A stretch of DNA of 29,883 nt from assembly GCA_937892015.1 (NCBI GenBank), contig CALAUY010000184.1:1-29883 (forward strand), in the 5' to 3' direction. Positions 1 through 6,403 of this stretch are shown here, piece after piece (positions within the stretch are counted from its first letter, which is position 1; each line of letters begins with the position of its first letter). The notes below the pieces were generated by a model. It worked only from the letters and a program-made list of their open reading frames with translations, was not told the DNA's origin and made no database searches. Source of the DNA: an uncultured Bacteroidales bacterium (GTDB lineage Bacteria > Bacteroidota > Bacteroidia > Bacteroidales > Paludibacteraceae). Position numbers and translations under genes: made by a program.

Positions 1-1
1 T

Positions 2-208
2 GATCTCGTGGACTGCTGCTTGCAACCGGTCAAGAATATATGGAGCAACAACGGTGGTTGGGAGGTTTACAATGTGAATTGGATGTTGGAAAACGCTTAT
101 CTCTTTGACGAACCGCAACTCGTTGGTTTCAAAGCGAAACTGAATCTCTTTGAAATCCCGGAACTTGATCCTGACAATCTTCCTCCGGCTCACAAAGTAA
201 AGTTGTAA
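2..208 (+). CDS. C-terminal part of an ASCH-like domain protein (partial)
   Basis: The reading frame is open from the left edge of the window to a TAA at 206-208, so only the last 68 or so residues are present and the true start lies outside. The visible part has the pattern of the end of ASCH/EVE-type domains: a DCCxPV strand, an IWSNNGG loop, then NWMLENAYLFDEP and a final GFKAKLNLFEIP strand. ASCH domains are small beta-barrels thought to bind RNA or modified nucleotides, and many are of unknown role. The family call rests on pattern recognition alone. An in-frame GTG at position 8 is internal to the domain and unlikely to be the start. Confidence 0.55.
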   Translation, partial: DLVDCCLQPVKNIWSNNGGWEVYNVNWMLENAYLFDEPQLVGFKAKLNLFEIPELDPDNLPPAHKVKL

Positions 209-268
209 TATATAAGTCGGTAATGTTCGCCTTTTGCTCCCGACTCAAAAGAAAGATGCTAATGGCAT

Positions 269-311
269 GCGGAAGGGTCGCGTGCTGAATTGGGCATAGC
301 GACCCTTCCGC
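269..311. repeat. 13-bp perfect inverted repeat with 17-nt spacer
   Basis: GCGGAAGGGTCGC at 269-281 is the exact reverse complement of GCGACCCTTCCGC at 299-311. It lies in the 145-bp gap between the ASCH-like gene and the A+T-rich gene at 354. Neither strand shows a T-run after the stem, so it is not a standard intrinsic terminator. No other feature is seen in the gap. Confidence 0.85.
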
Positions 312-353
312 TGTCATATAAGGCGGTAAATACAAATTTAAGCAAACCGCATT

Positions 354-1217
354 ATGCAAAACGAATCATCTTTTGGTCACTATGACCGCATTGTCATTCA
401 CACGCCGCATGCTGGAACAATTTTGCCAATTTATTTCCGTGTGATAAAACACATTGATTGCGTAAAGATAAACGCATCATGTAAAAAGTTTATTCTCCCA
501 TATTTTAAGCAATTAACAGACCACTACACCGACAAGTTATTTGGTTATGTTGCTCAATTACCTTATAACCTAAAACAAGATAGATTCCCTTTCCCCAAGC
601 ACATATATCAAGTGTCTTTCTCTTATTCGCGTCTTTTTTGTGATGTTGAGCGACTTGAAAATGACCCACTTGAAGAGAAAGGATTAGGCATTCATTATGA
701 TTTTGCAAAGATAACAAAGAAACCAAGTTATTTTTGGTGGAGTTTAACAAAAAATGATGCCTTAAGACTATACAATGAACACCAGAAGAAACTATCCTCC
801 ATAATTTGCCCAGAAGTTGGTATGGCTGTCATCACATCACTAATTTTAGATTGTCACTCATTTTCAGAACGAGATAATGTTCTTTGCCCTAATGCCCATG
901 AATTTAAGGACATTGATATATGTTTAGGATTCAATGAAGATGAAACAAAACCTTCAGATGTGTTTATTGAGTCTATTAAGAAATTTTTCACGGCGTGCGG
1001 ATATAAAGTAGCATATAATAAACCCTTCTCAAATTCTAAAACCATTCAATACGATGCATCTCAACATTTATGCAAACCTAATTATCATACTATTATGATT
1101 GAAGTAAACAAGCATTGCTATATGAATGAAGATACTTTAGAAATTACAGATGGTTTTTATAAACTGAATTCGGAGTTGCAGCAACTTTATAAACTGCTTT
1201 TAGAACCAAATAAATGA
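354..1217 (+). CDS. N-formylglutamate amidohydrolase-family protein
   Basis: This 287-residue protein has the ordered motifs of the N-formylglutamate amidohydrolase (FGase) family: HTPHAG at residues 16-21, SRLFCDVER at 92-100, DCHSF at 166-170, DIDICLG at 186-192, NKPF at 222-225 and MIEVNK at 248-253. The His, Asp and Glu residues in these motifs are those expected of this metal-dependent, carboxypeptidase-like hydrolase fold. Classical members (HutG) release glutamate from N-formylglutamate in histidine breakdown, but no other hut gene is nearby, so the substrate is unknown. The gene is much richer in A+T than its neighbours (about one third G+C by eye against about half), which suggests recent transfer. 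It lies between an inverted repeat at 269-311 and repeated hairpins from 1218. No signal peptide or membrane segment is seen. Confidence 0.8.
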   Translation: MQNESSFGHYDRIVIHTPHAGTILPIYFRVIKHIDCVKINASCKKFILPYFKQLTDHYTDKLFGYVAQLPYNLKQDRFPFPKHIYQVSFSYSRLFCDVERLENDPLEEKGLGIHYDFAKITKKPSYFWWSLTKNDALRLYNEHQKKLSSIICPEVGMAVITSLILDCHSFSERDNVLCPNAHEFKDIDICLGFNEDETKPSDVFIESIKKFFTACGYKVAYNKPFSNSKTIQYDASQHLCKPNYHTIMIEVNKHCYMNEDTLEITDGFYKLNSELQQLYKLLLEPNK

Positions 1218-1238
1218 GCGAGTGTCCTCTGACCTCAC
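1218..1238 (-). repeat. Short hairpin related to the downstream terminators
   Basis: Directly after the stop codon at 1215-1217, GCGAG (1218-1222), a one-base bulge, GTC, CTCT, GAC and CTCAC (1234-1238) can fold. The core AGTGTCC-N-GACC is shared with the hairpins at 1434-1460 and 1470-1496. One outer pair is G-U on minus-strand RNA but C-A on plus-strand RNA, which fits a minus-strand transcript better. Confidence 0.4.
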
Positions 1239-1298
1239 GGTCTATGACTGACCAAAGTGAAAAGGAGAATATGCGCAGTTAGACCATGAAGCGAATAA

Positions 1299-1345
1299 GG
1301 CGCACCGAGTAGTGTCCTGTGGACAGTACGAGGAGTAAGTGCGCC
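1299..1345. repeat. Nested stem-loop in the gap after the FGase gene
   Basis: GGCGCAC (1299-1305) pairs perfectly with GTGCGCC (1339-1345). Inside it, GTA (1309-1311) pairs with TAC (1327-1329), and TGTCC (1313-1317) with GGACA (1321-1325). The gap 1218-1517 has no believable gene; it holds this structure, the hairpin at 1218 and the tandem terminators. Its function is not known. Confidence 0.5.
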
Positions 1346-1433
1346 GCGCGAGTGAGCGGAGCGAACATAGAACTCCATATGGCAGATGACTTCCGGCACA
1401 AAGAGCCTAATCGCAGGGAAAGCGCAAAAAATA

Positions 1434-1460
1434 GCCGATAGTGTCCCAAGACCTATCGGC
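1434..1460 (-). terminator. Second of two tandem intrinsic terminators after araC-type gene
   Basis: GCCGATAG (1434-1441) pairs perfectly with CTATCGGC (1453-1460). Read on the minus strand, the stem is followed by TATTTTTTGC, the T-run expected of an intrinsic terminator. The loop can add GTC/GAC pairs around a one-base bulge. It backs up the terminator at 1470-1496. Confidence 0.75.
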
Positions 1461-1469
1461 ACAAAAAAA

Positions 1470-1496
1470 GCCGACAGTGTCTCTCGACCTGTCGGC
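1470..1496 (-). terminator. First of two tandem intrinsic terminators after araC-type gene
   Basis: GCCGACAG (1470-1477) pairs perfectly with CTGTCGGC (1489-1496). On the minus strand the stem is followed at once by seven T residues. It starts 22 bases past the end of the AraC-type gene. Compared with its neighbour at 1434-1460, one base pair in the stem has changed on both sides (T-A to C-G), so the two copies diverged while keeping the stem. Confidence 0.85.
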
Positions 1497-1517
1497 TCTA
1501 TATAGAAGAGAACATAG

Positions 1518-2366
1518 TTACGATTTACGGTACTCTATCGGTGTCATTCCCATCTCACGGCGGAAATAGCGTGAGAAGAACGTGGCACTCTGAAAACCCA
1601 ACTGATAAGCAATATCATACACCGGCAAATCACTATGCTTGAGCAACACCTGCGCACGCAATATGCAGTTGGCATCCAACCAATCCATGACACTCTTGCC
1701 GGTCTGCTGACGGATGACGGCAGACAGATGATTAGGCGAGATGCACAACTCCTGCGCATAGGCTTTCACATTGCGCGGCAACGGGTCTTTCCTCCCTAAT
1801 AGTTCCAGAAAACGCTGCATGATCTGTTCGCCGTGCGACAAAGCAGCCGTGCCGGGCTTGGTAGTGTCGGCTTTCAGTTGCATCAAGTCGTACATCAAAG
1901 CCATCTGCAGATGCTCTACTGTGTGCCGGTCATAGCGACTATGAACGACCTGCCACACCAATTCCATGTAATTCTTTATCCGCCCGACATCCTCGTCATG
2001 CAGATGCAGTAGCGTGCATTTATCAAAGCCGATGGGCAGATGTTGGAACGACATCGTTATGCCGTCAAAATCATCGGACAACTCTATCACGCTGATATAA
2101 CTGCTTTGAGGAATGACCCACACATCGTTTGCCTGCAACTGATACGTTACCAGATTGATGTTGTACGTGGCATGTCCGGATGTTACAAGCATCACTCTGC
2201 CCATCTCGACATATTGCGGTGTTTCAATCATCCGCCGCATAGAGGTCTGCAACAACGATTGCAGACTATGTATCAACACGATGTCCGGCGACACAAACAC
2301 TTCGCGGTTCTGCCGTGCCAGTGTCTGCATCAATTCAGGACGCAATGTCATATTACTTGGACGCAT
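1518..2366 (-). CDS. AraC-family transcriptional regulator
   Basis: The 282-residue protein has a C-terminal AraC/XylS DNA-binding domain (about residues 185-282). The first helix-turn-helix is around ELCISPNHLSAVIRQQTGKS and the second around IAYQLGFQSATFFSRYFRRE, ending in the usual GMTPIEYRKS. The N-terminal part (about 20-140) is strand-rich and probably a cupin-like sensor domain, as in other Bacteroidales AraC proteins of this size. The ligand and target genes cannot be read from the sequence. The gene stands alone, with tandem terminators after it (1434-1496) and a promoter-like -7 box upstream at 2386-2393. The divergent acyl-CoA synthetase gene, 650 bp away, is a possible target but nothing specific supports that. 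Confidence 0.9.
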   Translation of the reverse strand: MRPSNMTLRPELMQTLARQNREVFVSPDIVLIHSLQSLLQTSMRRMIETPQYVEMGRVMLVTSGHATYNINLVTYQLQANDVWVIPQSSYISVIELSDDFDGITMSFQHLPIGFDKCTLLHLHDEDVGRIKNYMELVWQVVHSRYDRHTVEHLQMALMYDLMQLKADTTKPGTAALSHGEQIMQRFLELLGRKDPLPRNVKAYAQELCISPNHLSAVIRQQTGKSVMDWLDANCILRAQVLLKHSDLPVYDIAYQLGFQSATFFSRYFRREMGMTPIEYRKS

Positions 2367-2385
2367 AATCTATCAAATTTCGATG

Positions 2386-2393
2386 CAAAGGTA
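2386..2393 (-). promoter_or_regulatory. Candidate -7 promoter box for the AraC-type gene
   Basis: The minus strand reads TACCTTTG, matching the Bacteroidota -7 consensus TAnnTTTG. It lies 20 bases before the start codon at 2364-2366. No good TTTG -33 box is seen 20 bases further upstream, where other promoters in this window have one, so this may be weak or activator-dependent. Confidence 0.5.
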
Positions 2394-2447
2394 CTATAAT
2401 TTTCGCATTTAATCATCTGGGAGCGTGGTATGATTACACCTTTGGTC

Positions 2448-2690
2448 CGTTCGTGTTTATTGCTTGTTTCATCTGCATGCAACGAACATTGTTTGCAATG
2501 GTCGGTGGTATAAGCTACAAGGATGTATTAGCTAACGTCCGCAGGAGGCTGGCAGGGAAATAAAACCATGCCGGTCTCTGCTGACATAGTGGTATTAGCG
2601 CAGGTAGGCAATAAGTGAAACAAGGGAAGAGATACGGCTTGCCGTGTCTCTGTAACCTGTGCAGCCTATTGTCGTCCAGCCAAGCGACCT
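2448..2690 (+). ncRNA. Candidate structured RNA of unknown class
   Basis: This stretch has no believable gene but a series of stems: GTTCGT 2449-2454 with ACGAAC 2482-2487; CATTG 2487-2491 with CAATG 2496-2500 (sharing one base with the previous stem); GGATGT 2521-2526 with ACGTCC 2535-2540; CTGGCA 2549-2554 with TGCCGG 2569-2574; GCGCAGGT 2598-2605 with ACCTGTGC 2655-2662, enclosing AGAGATACGGC 2628-2638 with GCCGTGTCTCT 2641-2651; and GTCG 2671-2674 with CGAC 2685-2688. The four pairs that are not Watson-Crick are all G-U if the plus strand is transcribed and would be A-C on the minus strand. No known RNA family was recognised. It lies upstream of the promoter at 2936-2967, so it would not be the leader of the gene at 3018. 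Its promoter and ends are unclear. Confidence 0.35.
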
Positions 2691-2718
2691 CCGGCGCACG
2701 GAACGGTAACGGATTACA

Positions 2719-2750
2719 GATATTTTCAATTTGGGATATTTTCAATTTGG
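2719..2750. repeat. Two perfect tandem copies of a 16-bp unit
   Basis: GATATTTTCAATTTGG occurs at 2719-2734 and again directly at 2735-2750. It is in the intergenic stretch between the AraC-type gene and the acyl-CoA synthetase gene, about 190 bases before the promoter at 2936. Confidence 0.9.
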
Positions 2751-2858
2751 GAGGTAATGTTTATGCGTTTGATTCAAACACCATTTTTCGCACACATAGT
2801 TCCCTCGGTGAGCCCTATTTTTCGGCAGTTTTCCCAAAAAGTCCTTCGTGGAAAAACC

Positions 2859-2911
2859 GATTTTCGCCCCTAAATACGGATTTTCACCCCAAAACAGGCC
2901 TTTTTGTCCCC
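2859..2911. repeat. Degenerate repeats of about 20 bp ending in CCCC
   Basis: GATTTTCGCCCC (2859-2870) and GATTTTCACCCC (2879-2890) are 20 bases apart, and a weaker third copy, CTTTTTGTCCCC, is at 2900-2911. They sit directly upstream of the promoter of the gene at 3018, where repeated sites could bind a regulator. Confidence 0.45.
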
Positions 2912-2935
2912 TTTAGGGTATTTAAATCCCAAAAA

Positions 2936-2967
2936 TTTGTTCATGTTGCGTTTTTTTTGTAATTTTG
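2936..2967 (+). promoter_or_regulatory. Bacteroidota-type promoter for the acyl-CoA synthetase gene
   Basis: TTTG at 2936-2939 (-33 box), a 20-base spacer, and TAATTTTG at 2960-2967 (-7 box) match the Bacteroidota primary-sigma consensus TTTG ... TAnnTTTG. It is followed by a leader of about 45 bases to the ATG at 3018. Confidence 0.8.
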
Positions 2968-3017
2968 CACCGTTTTTCCATGTAGCAAAGAACGATACGA
3001 ACTAAAACAGAATAGAA

Positions 3018-4682
3018 ATGGAACATTTGAAAACACCAACAACGCACATGTTCACGTACATCAACCACTCCATCAAAGAGGGTTGGAACAATCCCGGGTT
3101 CTCGGATTTTGGGGAGAACGTGAACTACACGTACGGGGAGATTGCCACCCAAGTCGCTAAACTGAATCTGTATTTCGAGATGGTTGGCGTCGAGAAGGGC
3201 GAAAAGATTGCTTTCTGCGGCGGTAACTCGTCGAATTGGGGCATCAGTTTTCTTTCGGTATTGGCCTATGGAGCCGTTGCCGTTAGTATTTTGCCCGATT
3301 TCACCGGACCGGACGTAGAAAAACTGGTCAATCATTCCGACTCGCAGATCTTGCTTGCAGGGCCGGTTGTAGCAACGAAGATTAACCCCGAGAAAATGCC
3401 GAACATCAAGGCGGTTATTGGCATGAAAGATTTCTCGGTTCTATACGCCAAGACCGAGGCGTATCAGAAAGCTTTCGACAATCTGGAAGAAGCTTTCAAG
3501 GCCAAGTATCCCGATGGTTATACTGCGGCGGATGTCCATTATCGTGACGACAACTTGGACGAACTGGCCCTCATCAACTACACGTCGGGTACGACATCTG
3601 ACCCGAAAGGCGTGATGCTAACATACCGCAGTCTGTCAACCAACTGCACGTACGGCAGAGAGCATATCCCCAACTGTCCGAACGACAACATCGTCTCGAT
3701 GTTACCCTTGGCGCACATGTTCGGTATGATGTTCGAGTTCATCTACCAACTGGCAGGGGGCACGCATGTCTTCTTCATCACACGCCTGACAACGCCGGTG
3801 CTGATGAAAGCGTTCCACGACTGCCATCCGTACCTCATTCTGACTGTGCCATTGGTGCTGGAGAAGATTTACGCGAAGAAAATCAAGCCGATGATTAACA
3901 AGCCCGCTATTCGCCTGCTTTGGAACGTACCTTTTGTGGGCAAACTCATCAAGAAGAAAGTGCGCGAGGGGCTCGTTCAGGCTTTCGGCGGCAAACTGCA
4001 TACACTCATCATCGGCGGAGCTGCACTCAACGGAGAGGTGGAGAAATGCTTGATGGATGTGGGCTTCCCCTTCATGGTTGGTTACGGCATGACCGAGTGC
4101 GGACCACTTATCTCGTACGTCAAATGGCAAGAGTTTGTGGCGCACAGCTGCGGACAGATTGTTGACCGTATGGAGATAAAGATTGACTCGTCTGACCCGC
4201 TGAAAGAGGTGGGTGAGATTCTTGTAAAAGGGGAGGCCACAATGCTCGGATACTACAAGAACCCTGAAGCCACCAAAGCCGTGCTTGATGCAGACGGATG
4301 GCTGCATACAGGTGACCTCGGACTGCTCGACAAAGAGGGCAATATCTTCATCAAAGGCCGAAACAAAAACATGATTCTCGGGCCGTCCGGACAGAATATC
4401 TACCCCGAAGAGATTGAGGACAAGCTGAACTCGCTTGACTTGGTTGTTGAGTCGATTGTGGTGGACCGTGAGGGCAAACTGGTGGCACTCATCTATCCCG
4501 ATTACGAGTTGGAGGGCAAACCGGAGTTGGGCGGAAAGAGCATCGAGGAGAGCTTGTACGAAGACTTGGCGTTGATTAACAAAGAGTTGCCCAACTACAG
4601 CCAAATCAGCCGAATAGAGATTGTGAAAGAAGAGTTCGAAAAGACTCCGAAACGCAGTATCAAGCGCTTCCTGTACAAATAA
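3018..4682 (+). CDS. Long-chain fatty acid-CoA ligase (AMP-dependent synthetase)
   Basis: This 554-residue protein is an adenylate-forming enzyme that activates a carboxylic acid with ATP and joins it to CoA. The AMP-binding signature YTSGTTSDPKGVML is at residues 188-201, the GYGMTECGP motif begins at 355, and GWLHTGDLG and KGRNKNMILGPSGQNIYPEE follow. The C-terminal lysine region reads TPKRSIKRFLYK. Length and motifs fit FadD-like long-chain acyl-CoA synthetases of Bacteroidales; chain-length preference cannot be told. No signal peptide is seen, so it should act in the cytoplasm or at the inner face of the membrane. It is a single-gene unit with its own promoter (2936-2967) and converges with ispH. 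Confidence 0.9.
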   Translation: MEHLKTPTTHMFTYINHSIKEGWNNPGFSDFGENVNYTYGEIATQVAKLNLYFEMVGVEKGEKIAFCGGNSSNWGISFLSVLAYGAVAVSILPDFTGPDVEKLVNHSDSQILLAGPVVATKINPEKMPNIKAVIGMKDFSVLYAKTEAYQKAFDNLEEAFKAKYPDGYTAADVHYRDDNLDELALINYTSGTTSDPKGVMLTYRSLSTNCTYGREHIPNCPNDNIVSMLPLAHMFGMMFEFIYQLAGGTHVFFITRLTTPVLMKAFHDCHPYLILTVPLVLEKIYAKKIKPMINKPAIRLLWNVPFVGKLIKKKVREGLVQAFGGKLHTLIIGGAALNGEVEKCLMDVGFPFMVGYGMTECGPLISYVKWQEFVAHSCGQIVDRMEIKIDSSDPLKEVGEILVKGEATMLGYYKNPEATKAVLDADGWLHTGDLGLLDKEGNIFIKGRNKNMILGPSGQNIYPEEIEDKLNSLDLVVESIVVDREGKLVALIYPDYELEGKPELGGKSIEESLYEDLALINKELPNYSQISRIEIVKEEFEKTPKRSIKRFLYK

Positions 4683-4756
4683 ACGTACAGGAGGTCTCGG
4701 CCATTTGTCCGAGAAAAAGACGCGTTGGGCTAACTGACGCTTTTGGTTAATAACGT

Positions 4757-4783
4757 AAAGAGCGGTTATGATAGCCGCTCTTT
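4757..4783. terminator. Hairpin between convergent genes, possible bidirectional terminator
   Basis: AAAGAGCGGTTA (4757-4768) pairs with TAGCCGCTCTTT (4772-4783) with one T-G wobble and a three-base loop. It covers the last codons and stop of ispH and lies 75 bases after the acyl-CoA synthetase gene. No long T-run follows on either strand. A smaller stem, TCTCGG (4695-4700) with CCGAGA (4709-4714), lies closer to the plus-strand gene. Confidence 0.55.
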
Positions 4784-5620
4784 GCATTTCTCCATCAACC
4801 AAAGGGGTGTGGATGTAGCACCGCAGATGCCGACAGCTTTGTCTTTATAAGCACTAATCTGTTCATCGGTGATATCCTCGGGGCCTGAGATAAAGAAAGA
4901 GTAAGGGTTGGCCTGTTGACAGAGTTGGAAAAGCACCTTCCCGTTGCTGGATTTCTCATCGCCAACGAAGAAGATGATGTCGTTCTGGCGGGCGAACTCT
5001 TGTATATGACGACTGCGACTCGACACTTGCCGGCATATCGTATCTTTCCAAACGAACTCTTGTCCCTGAAAACGGCGCTCTATCTCTGCAACGAGTTGAG
5101 CGAACTCCTCCACATCTTTGGTCGTTTGGGAGAAAAGGTACGTGTTCTTGGTGAGGTCGAGCCTTTCCACATCGTTGAGGTGCTCTATGACGATGGCGGT
5201 GTTGTCAGTCTGACCCTCCAAACCCACCACCTCGGCGTGCCCGGGTTTACCGAAGATGACTATCTGCGAATCGTTGCGCCCACGAATGGCCTCGTACTGC
5301 TTGCGGATACGTTTCTGCAGGCCGAGTACAACAGGACATGAGGCATCAATGATGCAGATATTGTTCTGTTCGGCTTTTCGGTAAGTAGATGGTGGTTCGC
5401 CGTGAGCCCGAAGAAGCACCGTGACACCGTGCAACGAGTCGAGACTACTATGGTCAATCGTTTTCAGTCCCATCGCTGCCAGACGGTCAACCTCTTGCCC
5501 ATTGTGGACAATATCACCGAGACAGTAAAGTGAGCCGCAGCGATGCAACTGCTCTTCCGCTTTCTGAATAGCGGTGACAACGCCGAAACAAAAACCGGAT
5601 TCTTTGTCGATGGTTACCAT
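4766..5620 (-). CDS. ispH: 4-hydroxy-3-methylbut-2-enyl diphosphate reductase (IspH/LytB)
   Basis: IspH carries out the last step of the non-mevalonate (MEP) isoprenoid pathway, reducing HMBPP to IPP and DMAPP with an iron-sulfur cluster. The three cluster cysteines are at 11 (SGFCFGV), 95 (DASCPVV) and 196 (TICRQVSSR), in the usual places. The conserved HN motif (DIVHNGQEV, His39), the GHAE motif (His128, Glu130) and SQTT (Thr166) are present. The protein is 284 residues, within the normal range, and cytoplasmic. It is the last gene of the minus-strand cluster with cmk and porQ; 53 bases containing GTTTCAG repeats separate it from cmk. All catalytic residues expected are present. Confidence 0.96.
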   Translation of the reverse strand: MVTIDKESGFCFGVVTAIQKAEEQLHRCGSLYCLGDIVHNGQEVDRLAAMGLKTIDHSSLDSLHGVTVLLRAHGEPPSTYRKAEQNNICIIDASCPVVLGLQKRIRKQYEAIRGRNDSQIVIFGKPGHAEVVGLEGQTDNTAIVIEHLNDVERLDLTKNTYLFSQTTKDVEEFAQLVAEIERRFQGQEFVWKDTICRQVSSRSRHIQEFARQNDIIFFVGDEKSSNGKVLFQLCQQANPYSFFISGPEDITDEQISAYKDKAVGICGATSTPLWLMEKCKERLS

Positions 5621-5642
5621 GGGTTGAAAGTTGCAAGTTTAC

Positions 5643-5682
5643 GTTTCAGGATTCAAGTTTCAGGTTTCAGGTTTCAGGATTC
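5643..5682. repeat. GTTTCAG short tandem repeat between cmk and ispH
   Basis: The 7-base unit GTTTCAG is found three times in a row at 5657-5663, 5664-5670 and 5671-5677, with another copy at 5643-5649. The longer string GTTTCAGGATTC occurs at both ends (5643-5654 and 5671-5682). The last copy runs into the cmk stop codon (5674-5676). Confidence 0.85.
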
Positions 5683-6402
5683 TTCTCTTGGTGAGTACTC
5701 TGCCGATTGGTCAAGTAGCGCCTGTTTGGAGTGGAAGATGCGGAGAACCTCTTCCATTTGCTCTTCGCGAGTGAGGTGAGAGTTGTCGATGACAACAGCG
5801 TCATCCGCCTGCTTAAGGGGCGATTCGGCGCGGTGTGTGTCGCGATAGTCGCGGTCTTTTACATCGGCAAAAACATCGTTGAAATCGGGGTTTTGCCCCT
5901 TTTCCTTGAGTTCCTCAAAACGTCGTTGCGCCCTAATCTCGGGCGAGGCTGTCAAGAACAGTTTGAGTTCGGCTCGCGGGAAAACGACCGTGCCTATATC
6001 GCGTCCGTCCATCACGAGTCCCTTATCAGCTCCCATTGCTTGTTGTTGTGCCACCATAGCTCGGCGGACAAAACCGATGGTGCTTATCTGTGAGGCGGCG
6101 TTGCCCACTTCGAGCGTGCGGATATCACACTCTACATCTTGCCCGTTTAGGAGGGTGTGTTGCGTGCCGTAAGGCTGTAAAGCAAATGAGATACGTACAT
6201 CGTCGATATGTGCACGAAGCCATTCCTCATCAAAACCCTCATCGAGTCTGAAAGGAGCGTTCCGGAGAACATACAATGCCACACAGCGATACATGGCACC
6301 CGTGTCAACATACTTATATCCCGCAGTTTGTGCCAGTGCTTTTGCAATGGTGGACTTGCCACACGATGAGTAGCCATCTATAGCAACGATGATTTTCTTC
6401 AT
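5674..6402 (-). CDS. cmk: Cytidylate kinase
   Basis: Cmk phosphorylates CMP and dCMP with ATP, supplying CDP and dCDP. The P-loop GYSSCGKST is at residues 10-18, followed by YVDTGAMYR, the strand VMDGRDIGTVVFP and the LFLTASPEIRAQRR segment, all typical of bacterial Cmk. At 242 residues it is slightly longer than the usual 225-230 because of a short polar tail, and that tail is encoded over the GTTTCAG repeat. The start codon lies one base after the porQ stop, so the two are probably co-translated; ispH follows. Pairing of porQ, cmk and ispH is a familiar arrangement in Bacteroidota. Confidence 0.96.
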   Translation of the reverse strand: MKKIIVAIDGYSSCGKSTIAKALAQTAGYKYVDTGAMYRCVALYVLRNAPFRLDEGFDEEWLRAHIDDVRISFALQPYGTQHTLLNGQDVECDIRTLEVGNAASQISTIGFVRRAMVAQQQAMGADKGLVMDGRDIGTVVFPRAELKLFLTASPEIRAQRRFEELKEKGQNPDFNDVFADVKDRDYRDTHRAESPLKQADDAVVIDNSHLTREEQMEEVLRIFHSKQALLDQSAEYSPREES

Positions 6403-6403
6403 T

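Noticed and set aside
1271..1290. Integron attC-like site (GTTAGAC)
   Set aside because: The R-prime-like heptamer has no matching RYYYAAC partner at the right place and no integrase is present.
2540..2600. Cobalamin riboswitch on the minus strand (string like GTCAGCAGAGACCGGC)
   Set aside because: Only one box is loosely similar and it carries an insertion; the other conserved boxes are missing, and it lies upstream of the AraC-type promoter, not in a leader.
2515..2745. Small genes in the 2367-3017 gap (open frames on both strands)
   Set aside because: Low-complexity translations with no domain, no upstream promoter, and overlap with strong RNA-like stems and short repeats.
3702..4802. 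366-codon open frame on the minus strand inside the acyl-CoA synthetase gene
   Set aside because: It lies opposite a gene with all family motifs; its translation has no recognisable domain and is rich in Arg, His and Leu, as expected of an antisense shadow.
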